This document shows, piece after piece, positions 1 through 13,000 of a DNA stretch of 64,000 nucleotides. The stretch comes from Himantopus leucocephalus (taxonomy: Eukaryota > Chordata > Aves > Charadriiformes > Recurvirostridae). Where the stretch lies: contig RSEF01000020.1 of assembly GCA_003993805.1 (NCBI GenBank), positions 10,559,698 to 10,623,697 of the forward strand, in the 5' to 3' direction. Below the pieces are notes generated by a model. The model was not told where the DNA came from. It did not search any database and was given only the letters and a program-made list of their open reading frames with translations. Within the stretch, counting starts at the first letter, position 1. Each line of letters starts with the position of its first letter. The translations under genes and the position numbers were made by a program.

Positions 1-3000
1 GGCTATGCAGTCAGGCTGAAGCGCGCTCACCCCAACGGCAGAAGCGGCCGTTTCCCCGACAGAAGCAGCCAAGCAGACATTCGTGCTGACTACCGTAAAA
101 GCACAGCCTCCCGCAGCAGGAACGGGGCAGCCACGAAGCCGTGCGATGCAGCTCATCTCTTACAAAGAGCAGGCAAAGATCAGCTGCACCCTGTCTGCAA
201 AGAGAATGAACGAGGAAGGCAGCACAAAGCCTAAACATGACTATTGCCTGTGGGCTCTTGCAAGGAGCCTGGGGGATATTATCATAGCTGGCGCAGAAAA
301 TCATGCCTCCGAAGTTTGTGCATACAGCGTTCCCCACTCATACACCAAGAAAGCCAGCCCAGACCTTCAACACGCGCAGGGCGAGTTCTGGGACCTGATT
401 TGAGGGACACAACACAAACCAACAGACGGTTTCAGCATCTGAAACTTAGTTCTTAAAGCACGAGAGGTAGTGGGTGGTGTATATGAAAAAAAGAAAAGCT
501 CATATGCATCAGCTGTTCTTTTTTTTTTCCACTATAAGTCAACACTGCTGAAACCGGAATCATTCTCCACAGCTTTGTGGACACCAGCAAACACCATGCT
601 GCAGCTCCCACTATTCCAGTGGGGCCATTTAGTTGCACGTTCCCCTCCAAAAAGACATGTGAGACGCTACAGGAATCCAGGGCTTATTGAGTGGTAGGAC
701 TTGGCATAGCATGGCGTCCAGACGGTTTGGGTCTGCCTTTGAAAGGTCCATCGAATCCGAAATCCCAGCTGAATACTACTGCTAGTAACGTCCAAGAACA
801 GGAGACAAACTAGGCAGCCTACACACGGTCCCATATCCTGTACTCAAGTGTGCAAACCACACGTGTGCACGCAACACCTATGCCATGAAGGGCAGTGAGA
901 AAGGAGCTGGTTGTAAAGGCAAGGAAGGAAGAGAGAACCCGCGCTGGAAGGAGTCATGGGCTTAGGTGGTGTGCAAGGGAGCACGTGCGTGTATGGACCT
1001 GCAAGAAAAGGTGAAGGAGGAGGTCAAAACCAAAAAGGGAAAACAAATTGTTCTTCATTACCATATATTATAAGAAATGTAACATGCCAGGTTTTTATGG
1101 TTCTTTTTATGGCCATTAATAACAATGGTGGCTCCGAGAGTTATGCTGCTGCTATGGCTAATTAAATCTTAAGCTCAGGGCAGAAGCCGGGCCACCCAGG
1201 GCAGTCAGAGCAGCATTCCCATGTGGAGCACTAAAAACCTATTCAAGTGCAGAGTGGGAGCGGGATGGGGTCTTGGGTGGACGTGCCGGCTTCCTGGCCA
1301 AGTACCGAAGAGACAGGACATCCCCCCTCGGCGCTGCCAGTCCCGTACCTGCTGCCCCCAGCAGCGCCTCGAGGCAGGCTAGTGCTGACAGCGGGGCACG
1401 CAGCTCACGCCAGGCACGAGGCCACAGGCAGCGCAGGACAGACTGCGACCGCATCTTAAGCGGCCAACGGGCAGAGCTGCACACCCCATTCCTGGAGCCC
1501 AGGCGAGGCAGCTACGAAAGGCTATTCGCGGCTCAGACATCACCAAAAAATCAGCCCCAGCACCTGCCTTAGCAGCCAGATACTCTGGAAACAGACATGC
1601 TCAAGAGGGGCCGAGGGCTCTTCTGCAGACTATCAGCAGTTTTGCTTTTATGAATCACAAGGAAGTAGAACAGTAAATCAACCCCCCCCCACTGTACGAA
1701 ACAACCAGCTTGAGAATTAAGACACAAAAAGTCAAGGAATCAAGAAGCTTGGATTCCCAGAGTGACATTAATTCTCACCGCAGTCCCACAGGGCACATTT
1801 TAGTTTATGCCTTAATACAGAGCATTAATGTTGTTGCAGGAAGCTGAGCCTCTGCACGTCCTGGCTTGTGCATTTTGCTCCCAGTGGTCCCTCTTCATTC
1901 TAGCAGCCAGGCTTCCACTCGCACAAAGCTGACTCAGATTAACAGGATCTCACCTGCACTGGAATTTTCAGTGTTTAGCCCATTGTTCATCCATCTTCCT
2001 CCCTTGCTGCCCGCAAAGTAAAACAAAACAAATCTGGGAGAGAAGAAAGCCCGGGGGCAGCAGCTCCTGGGCCAGGAGCAGGTACAGCCCCAAGCTGCTT
2101 CTTGCGCACCCACCCCACCAGCCTCTCTCCAGACAATGGCATTTTCCACTGCATACCCACCGCGTACTCCGCTGCCGGGTGTGCTTAGGAGTTACCAAAT
2201 TTGAGCTTTCCGCCAGGGCTGGTGGCAGTGTCAGGGCTGTGACTGGTTTGCCCATGCGCACCAGACTGGTTCTCAGGAGGTGCATGGTTTCACGCAGATG
2301 CAGAGGTTCAGGCACACATGCCTTCCTTACACTGTCTTTACACCAGAGCCTCTGAACAAATTTCACTCTGACTTACATAAAAACAGCCTTAGAAAATGAG
2401 CCTGACAGAGACTTGGCACTTCAGCCCAGGGGCTGATGTCAGCCTGTGTCACTGCGGTCCAGCAATAGGGTGGGGGGGGGACTTTGCTGTCCAGCTTTCC
2501 AACAAGAGCTGCCACTACCCAGCCTGCTCGTCCTTTGACAATTTTTCATTACGCCTTGGGTACTTTACTGCATGCTTTGTGCCTTAAATACCTCTTATTA
2601 GCATTTGAGTGTCTTCCCTCCTTAGAAAGCTTGCAAGGCTCCCATTAAGGGTAATGAGAGTCACACTCCTGGGAGGCAAGGAGAATATATACCCCAACAT
2701 CTCCTGGTTATGGTCTACTCTAACCAGTATGTCAGAGCATCATCTGCCAGGGATTTATTACAGAGGCATTTTACAACAGGCTCTATTATAAGTTATTAAG
2801 GAATGGAGCAGCTTCTACTGTTCTTTCATTAAATATTAATAGAACATTTATAAACCGATCCTTAATTTAAAGTGTTACCTTTAATCAAAGCCCTGGTGAT
2901 AACAATGCAGCCTTTGGTAAGGCCCCTCTGGTAGTACTTAAACCTTTCACACTGAGATTTTATGTGCCTGCGGGTGCACTCGTGCTCTGGGCATAGAGCA

Positions 3001-3285
3001 CAGGGGAGCTCTGGGCACTCTGGGCTGGCAGCCGCAGGTCTCGCTCCACAGCGCTGCCTGCTGCAGGCACTGCAGGGAGCCGGGCAGCAGCCCGCGGGGC
3101 TGTCGAGCTTCCTCTCCAACACCCAGTAATGCCCACGGCACGGGTACCACAGCACCAACAGCCAGCGCGGAGGTGCAGACCTGCTGGCACGCAGCCGTGC
3201 ACCGAACAGATGCAGGATGCGTGGCCGCGGTCTGGTCTCCTGACGCCCCACACAGACGGTCCCAGCCCAGTTGGGTGCTGCTCAC
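1..3285 (-). other. CDH22: CDH22 intron (partial), after the EC2-start exon
   Basis: This is non-coding sequence downstream, in gene orientation, of the exon at 3286-3405. The next expected CDH22 exon, which would complete EC2 and carry a DxNDN calcium motif, was looked for on the minus strand and not found, so the intron is longer than 3.2 kb and runs off the window. Two AT-rich islands stand out, at about 1046-1170 and 2540-2895. They contain TAAT cores and no repeat signature I recognise. The remainder is unremarkable GC-rich intron with a C10 run near 1681. Confidence 0.8.
2540..2895. promoter_or_regulatory. AT-rich intronic island, candidate conserved regulatory element
   Basis: A sharply bounded AT-rich stretch lies in GC-rich intron, about 400 bp from the EC2-start exon. 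It contains several homeodomain-type TAAT/ATTA cores (for example around 2840 and 2865) and a TCF/LEF-like ATCAAAG at 2884-2890. It has no CR1 or LTR features and no open frame of interest. Clusters of such sites in long introns of developmental genes are often enhancers; that role here is inference, because conservation cannot be tested from one sequence. Confidence 0.3.
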
Positions 3286-3405
3286 CTGTTTTACTGTCCA
3301 CGGTAAAGTGCTGCTCACCCTCCAGCACACTGTAGACTATCCGGGCACTGCTCCCGTACGTGGGGTCGTCAGCGTCGGATGCCATCACCTGCATCACAGA
3401 GGTGC
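3286..3405 (-). CDS. CDH22: CDH22 coding exon 3 (start of cadherin repeat EC2)
   Basis: This minus-strand exon of 120 nt has an AG acceptor at 3407-3406 and the donor G|GTGAG with GT at 3285-3284. Phase is 1 at both ends, as in the 120-nt exon of classical cadherins. It encodes GTSVMQVMASDADDPTYG and continues through YSVLEGEQHFTVDSKTG, the beginning of the second extracellular cadherin repeat. DADDP is part of the calcium-coordinating set between EC1 and EC2. Its first glycine codon is completed by the last base of the exon at 14174, giving the type II junction ELSPI-GTSV. From memory of the family the residues agree best with CDH22; CDH24 differs at several positions here. The protein is a membrane adhesion molecule of the brain and some endocrine tissues. 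The gene is partial, because later exons lie left of position 1. Confidence 0.93.
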
Positions 3406-4248
3406 CTGCAGCAGGGACATGAGGAAAACAAAAAGTCAGGGAGGAGGTGAGAAGAGCAACACAAACCTCAGGGCCAGGGGCTGGCAGAACGGGAGAGCAG
3501 GGGCCAACGCTGATCACTCACACGTGCTGATGGAAACAAGAACAGCTGGGTGCAAATGCAGCGTTGCCTCCCCGCAAAGGCCTGAGATCCGGGACTCCAG
3601 ACCCTGCTGCAAACGTCCCTTTTGTCCTGCAGAGCAGCAGGAGGGACCGGACCCTGGGCCACCTCGGCGCTGCTGTCTAGGCAGGACCTGCTCTCCAGGA
3701 GATCACTGGTCTGAACAGCTGGGAGCTTTTCTCCCAGAAAAGTTTTGCTGGACCATCTGGGAAGGAGCTGGGGACGAGATGTTATCACCACAGCTGCCCC
3801 TTTCCTGCCACCACTGAGTAACAGTCACCTCCTGCCCGTAGAGGGACCTCCCAGCCAGGACCTGATCCACGCACTGCAGCAGCACATCTCTGCAGCAGAC
3901 AGAGCTGCAAAGGGACGACAGCCATGGGAGAGGAAGTGCTTTTTGCTTGCCCAGAGCCAGACACAGCACCACGTCCTCATGCTCTACACGTAGCAGGGCA
4001 GGAGGACTATAAATTGGATAAAAGTCCATCAAATGTCTGCAATTAAGTTATTGATTTTCAACGCTGCCTCATTAAACTGGGTGCTTCACTCCAACTGTCC
4101 CTGTGATGGCTTTAATTTGACATCATGTTCAGTTTGACAAAAGCAGGACCCTGGACATGAGAATGGCCCTGGGAGCAAAGGGGCTGAGATCTACAGAGAC
4201 AACAGAAGGGAGGAAGGAGGGGAAGCCTAATCCTACCTACAGACACCT

Positions 4249-4322
4249 CTGAGAAAGGAGATGGTGTGACCACCTACCCTGGTGCAGGAGACCATCTACC
4301 CTGAGAAAGGAGATGGTGTGAC
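4249..4322. repeat. Exact 22-nt direct repeat, period 52
   Basis: The 22 nt at 4249-4270 (CTGAGAAAGG... ending GTGTGAC) recur without change at 4301-4322. The interval also has diverged echoes (ACCACCTACC and ACCATCTACC), so this looks like a two-copy minisatellite whose flanks have drifted. It is intronic and no function is implied. Confidence 0.85.
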
Positions 4323-5579
4323 AGGCTACCCAGCTCCACCTCTAGCACCAGAGTCAGAGCATCCCTGCCCTGGAGGTCAAGCACTGGTACCAGTCACCTC
4401 TTTGGTGGGATGAAGTGCAGGACAGGGAGAACAGCCCTGATCTGCTCATGGGAAAGATCAAACCAACTGGGAAACTCCCTGCTGCATGATACTGCCAGGG
4501 TCAAGAGCTGACAAGGATGGCAGAGAAAGCAGGAAATTTCTAACGGACAAGATCCCCCAGCAATGATTTCAGACAGAAGGTAGGTTTTGCATCAGAGGTG
4601 ACTCCAGGGCACAAGACCAGCCCAGACTGAAGGGGCCAGGAGAGAACATTTCACAGCTCACACTGCTGCATCCAGCAGCTCTGCTCTGCCTCATGCACCT
4701 CTTAGGGCTGCTGTGCCACCAGCTGAGGACCAGAGGTACCGCACTCTGGTCCAGAAATGCTTCTGTTCTGCAGTGCATCCATCCATATGCTGCAAAGAAT
4801 CTCACGGGCTGGTCTTGGCTAGACCCATGTCATGAATAACCCAGAGCCAGGCTTACTACTAGTTGTCAGCATCTGAGTCTAGACCCGTTACATTCCCAAA
4901 CACCAGCAGTATGCACAAAGTCAGGCACAGCCTCTGTACCCATGTCACAGTGGGCAGAAATGAAGCTGGAACCATCCAGATGGAGAACGAGGACCTCCAG
5001 TCCCTGGTGCCTTCCTCTTCCCTTGTCAGGAAACCACAAGCCCACAGCAAGCAGGCAAGCCAGGCAGCCAGAGCGCTTCTTCACCAGCCCAGCCTGGACT
5101 GGGGAGGAGACAAGACAGCAGAGATAGCAATGCTGCTGCCAGCAGCTGGGATGCACACGCTCCCTCCTAGTTCATGCTGATCTCCTGGAAAAGGTGTTCA
5201 CTGAAGAAAATGAGCAGTTACCATGGTTGCTTTTCCTTCTTCCTGGCCATCTTCTCTGAGCTGCAGCTCCGCTGATAACATGAGACTCCCCCTCATTGAT
5301 CTTCAGGAACAAGCTACCTCGAGTCGACTTATTTATGCTTTGCTGTCTCCAGTGAAGTTACGGTGCATCCCTGCCAGGCACGTCCAGATTACACCACAGC
5401 AACACTAGCTCCCTGCCTTGCAAACAACTGTTTAAGAAATGCTATTGCTGCATTTCCTTGAAAGGGTCTGTCCTGCCTCCTCCTCGTCCTCCTTCCCCCG
5501 CCTGCCATCACACAACTCTTTCACCAGGTATGAGCCAAGGCAGATCACCCTCACTGCAAGAACCACTTGCTCTTGCCTA

Positions 5580-5692
5580 GGCACCTCAGAGGCAAAGGGT
5601 TAGGAGATCCAAAACCCAAACGTACACAAGCCCAAGGCACTTCAGAGGCAAAGGGTTAGGAAATCCAAAACTCACCCATGTGCAGACAAGCC
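5580..5692. repeat. Two-copy tandem duplication, period 56
   Basis: Copy 1 is 5580-5633 and copy 2 is 5636-5692. Both contain CAGAGGCAAAGGGTTAGG followed by a near-identical ATCCAAAAC block, and both end in ACAAGCC. Copies differ by scattered substitutions and a small indel. This is a simple intronic tandem duplication. Confidence 0.9.
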
Positions 5693-6676
5693 TATCAGTT
5701 ATTTGCATGCACTTGCCCGTTATACAGTATAACCTGCGTCATGACTGCACACATGCAGACAGAGCAAGTGCCCCCAAGGACTATGCCACAACCCTCTATC
5801 CCAGCCATCTCAGTGCTGTCGCCCCACCGGTGCCAGCCCAGTGTTCATTAAAGAGGGGGGTGAGCCACTAAAAGTTTGCATCAGGCTCTGCATCTCATGC
5901 TGCTTCTCCCCAGATGAGTTCACTCAGTCGCACAGTTCACTTACTAATCCATCCCTATCAGACAAAGAGCTACCCTCCCTCTGTTCCAGTATCTACCTGA
6001 ACACTGCAAAACCGCGTCAGTGCCAGAGTCCAACGGGAAGGCAGAATCCATGCCCACCCTGAGCTGGGTTCTGTTTCTCCATTTTAAGCCACGCTCCGGA
6101 CAAGCCAGGCGGGCTGCTGCTCTCGGTTTTCCCGTACCAGCACAGGAGGCTCCTGGGAACTTCCAAGCGCTGGAGCAACAGGGCTGCGGGGCGGCAGATC
6201 CAGGCTGTTGGGTCCCAGGCGTGAGCCCCGTGTTTGGGACCAGTGCTTTCCACTCTAGTGCAAGGGGAACCCCAGCAGCATGAGGAGCGTTGCAGCAAGG
6301 CACCTTCCGCTCAGAGGCGGCAGGATCACGCTGGTGCCAACAACCCTGAAGGTGATGAAGGCTCTGCCCTTCCCCACCTGCTCTCACATCATCTCATTAA
6401 CAGATGAGCAACAAGAGGCAGGTAGGGAACATGAACCCCACTTTGTGCCTTGACTTTTAATCTGTGAAGATGCAATGCAGCCTGCTCAAGGTCACCTATA
6501 GGATATCCAGAATCTAGGAGTCCAACTTTCCAGCATCCTCTCTTAGTCTCCACTTATCCCTTTTCCACCCTTAACTCCCCCTCTCCTTCAATCTGAAGAA
6601 CAAACATCTTGAATTCCAGTTTAACCTGATCCCCTCCTTCCTGTGGAGACAAGCCGGGGAACACTGGCTCCCACCC

Positions 6677-7000
6677 CTACCTCAAAGGAGTTGTAGAGAG
6701 ATGGGGGCTGACCTCTTCTCCCTAGTGACAAGTGACAGGACGAGAGGAAATGGGTTCAAGTTAAGCCAGGCGAGGTTTAGGTTGGATATTAGGAAAAATT
6801 TCTTCACTGAAAGGGTTATCCAACGTTGGAATAGGCTGCCCAGGGAGGTGGTGGATTCGCCATCCCTGGAGGTGTTTAAAAAAAGGGTACTTGGGGATAT
6901 GGTTTAGAAGTGGTTTTGTCAGGTTAGGTTAATGGTTGGACTTGATGATCTTAAAGGTCCCTTCCAACCTTAACAATTCTATGATTCTGTGATTCCGTGA
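6677..7000 (+). mobile_element. CR1 LINE, 5'-truncated 3' end
   Basis: This is a typical avian CR1 tail in plus orientation. It opens with GAGATGGGGGCTGACCTCTT and carries remnants of the last codons of the reverse-transcriptase ORF; translated pieces RLDIRKNFF and WNRLPREVV are recognisable at 6777-6870. It ends with GATGATCTTAAAGGTCCC and a short ATTCTATGATTCTGTGA tail. CR1 copies are usually truncated at the 5' end and make no poly(A) tail, as here. The stop at 6905 and the lack of upstream ORF show it is dead. It is the longest CR1 in the window and lies antisense to CDH22 inside the intron. Confidence 0.95.
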
Positions 7001-10000
7001 TATTAGTCCCTGCTCGCCAAACATAGCACTGCCCACAGCGAGTACAGCATGTACGACTTTTATTTAGTTTTCTGGCATGTGCCTTAGCCATAAAAGACAC
7101 GATAAATAAACTCTAAACATCCATCATGTACTGTATAACCCAGCTCCCATAACCAGGAATCCTCAACTAATATCCAGAGAGATAATTAGACGTGTAAAAG
7201 GAGATAAAGACCCCGTTCCTCCCCACGCCACCTCAGCCCACAGAACCGGAGGAAACCAACAATTTTACATAAAAATTAATGAGTCAGAGTCCATCTCTTA
7301 CTTTCCTGCTGCAGAGGTGTGTTCTGGCACAGCAGATCAAACAAACTCTGTTTCCCCCCCAAGTGGGGCCAAGACCCTGACCTTCCAGAGCAATCCTCCC
7401 CCACAGCTCGTGCCAGGGCTGCAGGAGGGGACACAGACCCTGGCTGCCAGCCATCCCCCAGCGCCAGGGGCCCTGCCGGGGCTGTCCCCGTTCCACACCC
7501 TGAGCCGTCCTGGAGACCTGCCGGGGACACCAGCCAGCCCGTGGCTCCTGCAGCGCAGGGAGACGGATCCCATCCCCGCTGCGCCCAGCCGGGGTCAGCA
7601 GCGCAGCGAGGGGCTGCCAGCACCCAAAGGCGCCTGGTGATGCCCCCCGGGGATCAAGGAGCGCTGTCTCCTCAGGGCCCTTTCCCCGCTGCGGCCGTGA
7701 GCGCAGAGATCAGCCCCGCTCAGCTGCCGCCGCAGCGCCCTGTGCCACGCGGGGCGGCCCTCGAGGCCGGGCTGGCAAACAGCGCCTCAGCCCCACCTGC
7801 CTTGGCTTGCTCGGACACGGCTCCGCAGGTCCTGGGCTCTGTGCAGCACCTTTGAAATACTAACGCGGACCTGTCCCAGCATCCATCCCCACCTTCCCCG
7901 CGGCACCCAGAGCCTCTGGGGTTTCAGCGACCCGGCGAGGTGCCATCCGCTGGCACACAGAAGGCTGATGGCTGCAGACCACTTGCTATGCCACTCACTC
8001 CAAACACGTTTAGCTAAAATAAATGTCGACGGGCAAACTCCAAACACATCCAAGAGTAAAGAGGCCCTGCACTGAATCCACAAGCAAGCCGAGGGGACCC
8101 ATCCCTTCGCCGGGGACAGAAGTACAGCCAGCTCCTGGCCCGCGGAGAGGCAAACAGCAGGGAAAGCCAACGCTTGCTAAATCTGCCTGCCCCTCCTCAC
8201 GACAGCCGTCACCCCGTCCCCGCTGCAGGTAGGAGCCTCCAGCCCAGCTCTGGGGCTGCAGCCTGCACCTCCGTCTCAGGCTCAGCCCAGAGGACACCCC
8301 TCCACCAGTGGCTTAGAGCACCTTTCTGGGCAGGTGGGGTTAGCTCCAGGGCAGCACATGGTCATTTCAGCCCTGCAGAATACAAAGGACCCCGAGAGGA
8401 GTGCTTTGTCATGCAAAGGCACAGCCCCTGGACTGATGCCAGAGTGCAGCACTCCCACCGCAGGGACCTGGTTGCTGTGGGGGTGGTGGGGGCAGCTGAG
8501 ATTTTTTTTTTTTATAAACGATGCAATTTACAGCTTTTGTCTCGCCCCCAACACACGCAGCGGCTGATGCACCCCAGAAGCAGGCAGGCAGGACAGCGGG
8601 GAAGTAAATAAACCCGAGGAGCTTAAAAATTACTGGAGCAGAATTGACATTCTTGCAATCTGAGGAACATCCTTACTTGGTAGAAAGCCAAATCCGACCC
8701 AGAGGAGATTCGCTGCAGAGCCCTCGCATCCCGCAGGACAAGCCCCAGGGAGCCAACCTGGCTGTGGTGGAACTGCTCGAACACACAACTCTGGAAACAT
8801 CCTTTGGGGTGTCTGGCCAGAGAAACCCATTGCACAAAGCGCCCCAGCCCCTGGCACCAAGCAGGTAAACGTGGTGTCTCGGAGACAGAGCATTAAGTTA
8901 AAGATGTGCAGGTTCCCGGAAGGGCTCAGCACATGCGGAGTGGATGCGGAGAGGGTGTAGCGAGTGCTCAGATGTGCAGGGCAGAGGGCTCAGAGCTTGC
9001 ACCATGACCAAGAGTGCAGTGCTGAAGGCGAAGGTGTAGTCCCACTGAGGACCAACAGGCAGGGCAAGCCCCAGCTCCCAGCTACTCGCTGCCCCAGCAG
9101 CTGCCAGATGCACACAAGTGTTTTGAGCACTTTCTTATCAGGGGAAAAAAAACCCAAAGCAACAATCAGACTGCCTGCAAGTGTTCTGGCTGCATGTTAA
9201 ATAAAGTATTTTTCTCTGCTTCCAGCGTGGAGATTAAACAATTTCTCTTCACAATAATCACTTCTGCATTCAGCCAGCTTTGTGCTAGAGTCAGGGCTTG
9301 ACCCCAAGTTTCTCTCTGTACAGCCAAATCGCCTCTAATCTGGACGTGGTGCTACACAGAGAAATAAGGAGAGCAAAATGCAGCAAGGGAGGAGCGATGT
9401 TCTGATGAAAGGATGCGCATTTCTTCGCATGTCCCTCACTCCAGGCTCTGCCTGCTCCCCAAACAGCCCAGGAGCGAGCTCTGGGCTGCAACACCCGCTC
9501 TCTCTTGCAGGAGGCAGCGTGTGCTGGATTTGGGCTCATGCCTGTGTGCAGCAGACAGCTGTTAAGCAGACCCCAGGGAGCTCAGGAAGGGAGCCCAAAA
9601 CACAGCTAATTTTAGCATCTCCGGTTACAAGGTGAAGCTCCTGCAGTTCCCAGGCAGTTGGCCGGGTCCCATCCTACCTTCTTCCGCAGCTCCAGGTCTC
9701 TTCCTTTGGTACTAGACTCTGCTCAGCTCAGGCATTTTGGGGTGATCTGCACTGGGGTACGCAGGCAGAGGCTGAGCCTCAAGTGCCAGCACAGAGCATC
9801 CCACACGCTCTTAGCCCACCGCTTCTTCTCGAGGTGATGAGACAGCGGTGGGGCTGCAATAGGGTTTGCAGCTCGGGCTCCATCCTGCAGACAGAGCGGT
9901 CCCCAGCCAGCTCGCGCTGGGGGCTGAGCAGGGAGAGCCCTCTGCACCACTGCGGCTCCAGCTGCCTTCCCTTGCCAGCCTCACGCAGCACCAGGTCAGA

Positions 10001-13000
10001 CCTGCCTCCCCGACAGCCGCGTGTGATGGCTCTGTGCCCTGCTGCCTGCAAAACGGTCCTCAGCAGCTGCGCCACTTCTCCTGATGCCCCAGCAGCCCCA
10101 GAGCAGATGAGGTTTCTGGAGACAAGCCATTTGAAGCCTGCTCTTGCAGCTGGTCCTGCCACGCCAAGGGAGCCCAGGTAAAACTGTTGGGTCACCTTCC
10201 AGTTCGGATGTGCTTCCTCCAAGCGCAGGAGCACAGTGCCAGCCTCAGGTCTGTGCTCTGGGTGTAGAAAATACTGACTTCTCCAGGGGCAGCGCACACG
10301 CTCAGCCTGGCTCCGTGGGCTGGGGTTAGCTCCAAACACCACCGCTGCCCCTTACAAATCCCAGACTCCGGCCTTACCTTCCTGGCCATCTTGTATCTGC
10401 TATTTTTGACCCATCAGATAACAACAGCAGCCTCTTTTCCTTTCCCTTTGCAGAGGTTTACAGAGAGTCTGGATGAGTTCATGGAAGACAGTTGACTAAA
10501 CCCACGGGAACCACCTACAGCTGCAGAAATCCACAACCCGAAACTGGCTGCTGGCTGGGAGAGTATTAAGAGGAGCATCACACATGCTGTGTGGGCTGTT
10601 CCTCCTCCTCCATAAGCATTCACTTTGGCCACTGTCAGGACAAGATCCTGGAACAGAGAAGCCTTTATTCCACCCTTAGTGTCACTGTCTCAAGCAGCAC
10701 GTATGCTGTCACTACCAACACGTGCTGCCCCGGCCCCAGCGCAGAGCAAAGGGCAGGTGTGTTGCAACGCACTCCCAGCTACTCTGTGAGAGTTTGTGCA
10801 GTTCTCTCATTTGTTATTCCCTCTTAGACAGTAGGAAATCAAATGACTTTCCCTCCCAATTAGTACTCCTTCATTATGCAAATAATGTCCTTTGATCTGC
10901 TCCTGCTGTCAGAGAGCGGATCTGACCGTATTTGTTTTATTCCTCGTTACGCCCCAGGAAGGTACGCACCTCTGGGAGCTGGGACTGCGCTTTTGGCAGG
11001 GATCGGGGAGCTGTGGCTGAGAGCTGCCACGAACGAGAGGAAAAACCACCCACTTGGGCAGCCCCAAGCACAAACCCCAACAAGGTCCGGGAAGGCAGGC
11101 GCGTGAGAGGAGGAAGAAGGGGGTCACCTTTCACTTTTCAGGCTGGGCCACGGAGCAAAGGCTGTCAGAGCAGCGGAGACAGGGAACGAACAGCTCCCTA
11201 CAAACAAGCTCCAAGCTGGAGAGCATCCCTGCCCCCAGGGGTGGCCCCATCCCAGCCCCTTCCCCAGCAGAGAGCACAGCTGAACCAGAAACATTGGTGA
11301 TCCTGGAAAAACATCTGCGTCCAAATGGAGCTGAGACCAGGCACGTTCCCCAGAAGTCCCCAGGCTTTGACTTTGATCTTGATGTATCAATAGCCAACGC
11401 AAGCTCTCCCCAGGCTGCCCAGCCTTCCTACCCCAGCTTGGCCAGGACAGAGGATCACCTACATCCACATTCAGGAAGGCAGCAAGGCGTGCTCCTCATT
11501 CACTCTTATTAAAATACCCCTCAGGTCTAGGGGAGGTTATCTGTCCAGCTCAGAGACATCACTACCAATACCAACCACAAAAACAAACCATGATCACAGC
11601 TGCACCAGGCCTTGAGGGCACAAAAGGAGTGTTCCTGCACAAACAGGGCCTGGCAGAGTATTCCCCATAAGAAAGTCCTGAACTTTACCTCCCTGGCCCT
11701 GGCAGCATCCCATGTCCTGCATCCTCAGCCCTTCCTACAGCGGCTGGACCTGAACTTCACATACCAGGTCCGTGACCAGCCCCACCTCCCTCTGTGTCCA
11801 CACCAGGGCCACAGTGGAGGAGCAGGGCAGCTGCTGAACCCCAAAGGGTTGAGGAGAAAGCTACTTCTCAGGCTTGCTTGTTTATGCTTTCACAGGATGT
11901 GTCCATCCTGTCCTTTGCACTACCTGTTCCTGGCCAAAGCACTGCTAAGCTGAGGGAGAACCAGGAGGGACCTGGAGACTTGCAGCAGCAGCATGTGGGG
12001 ACCCTCCAGCTCTGCATTCATACTGCAGGGGACCGTGCACCACTTGAAGCTGCTGTGTGAAGCTCTCCCTGTCCTGGTAGCTGGGCCATCTCCAGGGCTG
12101 GGCTGCCACAGAGGAGCCCTGATGCTCCCTGGCACGGCCAGGCTACAGAAAGCTCCAAGGTTGTCACAGGAGGACAAACATCAGCCTGGTAAGCAGAACA
12201 GGCTCTTGGCTCCAGCTCCCCTTCTCTGCGCATGCAGCTTGGAAGCACAGCCCACGCCGTTCACAGCACTCCTCTTTACTTTTAACTTCTGAGTATTTTA
12301 ATTTGCAGGAATTGCCTCCTTTCATGTTGTGAAACCGTGTTTCTTTCTCCCTCTGATCTCCAATTTCGCATAGAAACTGTCTCCTTTGATATGTCTTGTT
12401 CACATCAGTCTGATCAGGCAGCTCCATAATTGTTAGTGATTTTTCAAAGAACTGGGATCCTTGTCTAATACTCAGAGTTGAGAATTCCTTCCTTTTTAAA
12501 TGTTGTTCGAGCAAAATAGATTAATTTAATTTCTTTGTTCCCTTTGGGAACAGGATGCCTCCTGCTTTGCTGCCCACACGCTGCCTTTCATTTCTCCAGG
12601 ACCACATGGCTGTAGTTCAAGGGGTCACTCTCTGAGTCGGGAAAGGATTTGTGCAGGTAAATGGATGAGGAAGGAGGGCTTGGGATGCCTCAGGAGAGCT
12701 TGTTCTCCACCCGTCAACAGAAATCCAGGCAGCAGCAGCTCCTCTGGTGTGAGCAATTCCTGCACATCTGTACCTGCTGGAGGCCATGCACCACCCTCAC
12801 AATATGCTGCACATTAACCACGGAGAGGCAGAGCTCTCTCCTGAGGCAGCGCAGACCGGAGCACCATCCCCTGCGCTCGCTTCCAGGGTTCCTCTCCAGC
12901 CTGACCTTCCTGCACAAGCACAGTGGCACCCGGCGGTTCCCCTGACCTGCCGAGCCCCCCGTGGGGCTCAGCCCTGCTCCCCCAGCCCTGGACCCGCCAA

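Noticed and set aside
2960..3517. A 185-codon minus frame around CDH22 exon 3 taken as one protein
   Set aside because: Only the 120 nt between the AG at 3407-3406 and the GT at 3285-3284 are cadherin-like. The rest is intron.
6701..6907. A 68-codon plus frame with REVV...[12 protein letters not shown] sequence
   Set aside because: It is a remnant of the CR1 reverse-transcriptase ORF, annotated as part of the mobile element and not as a gene.
12164..12514. A 116-codon minus frame in an AT-rich patch of the CDH22 intron
   Set aside because: No recognisable domain, no splice sites that fit the cadherin gene, and low-complexity Lys/Glu composition.
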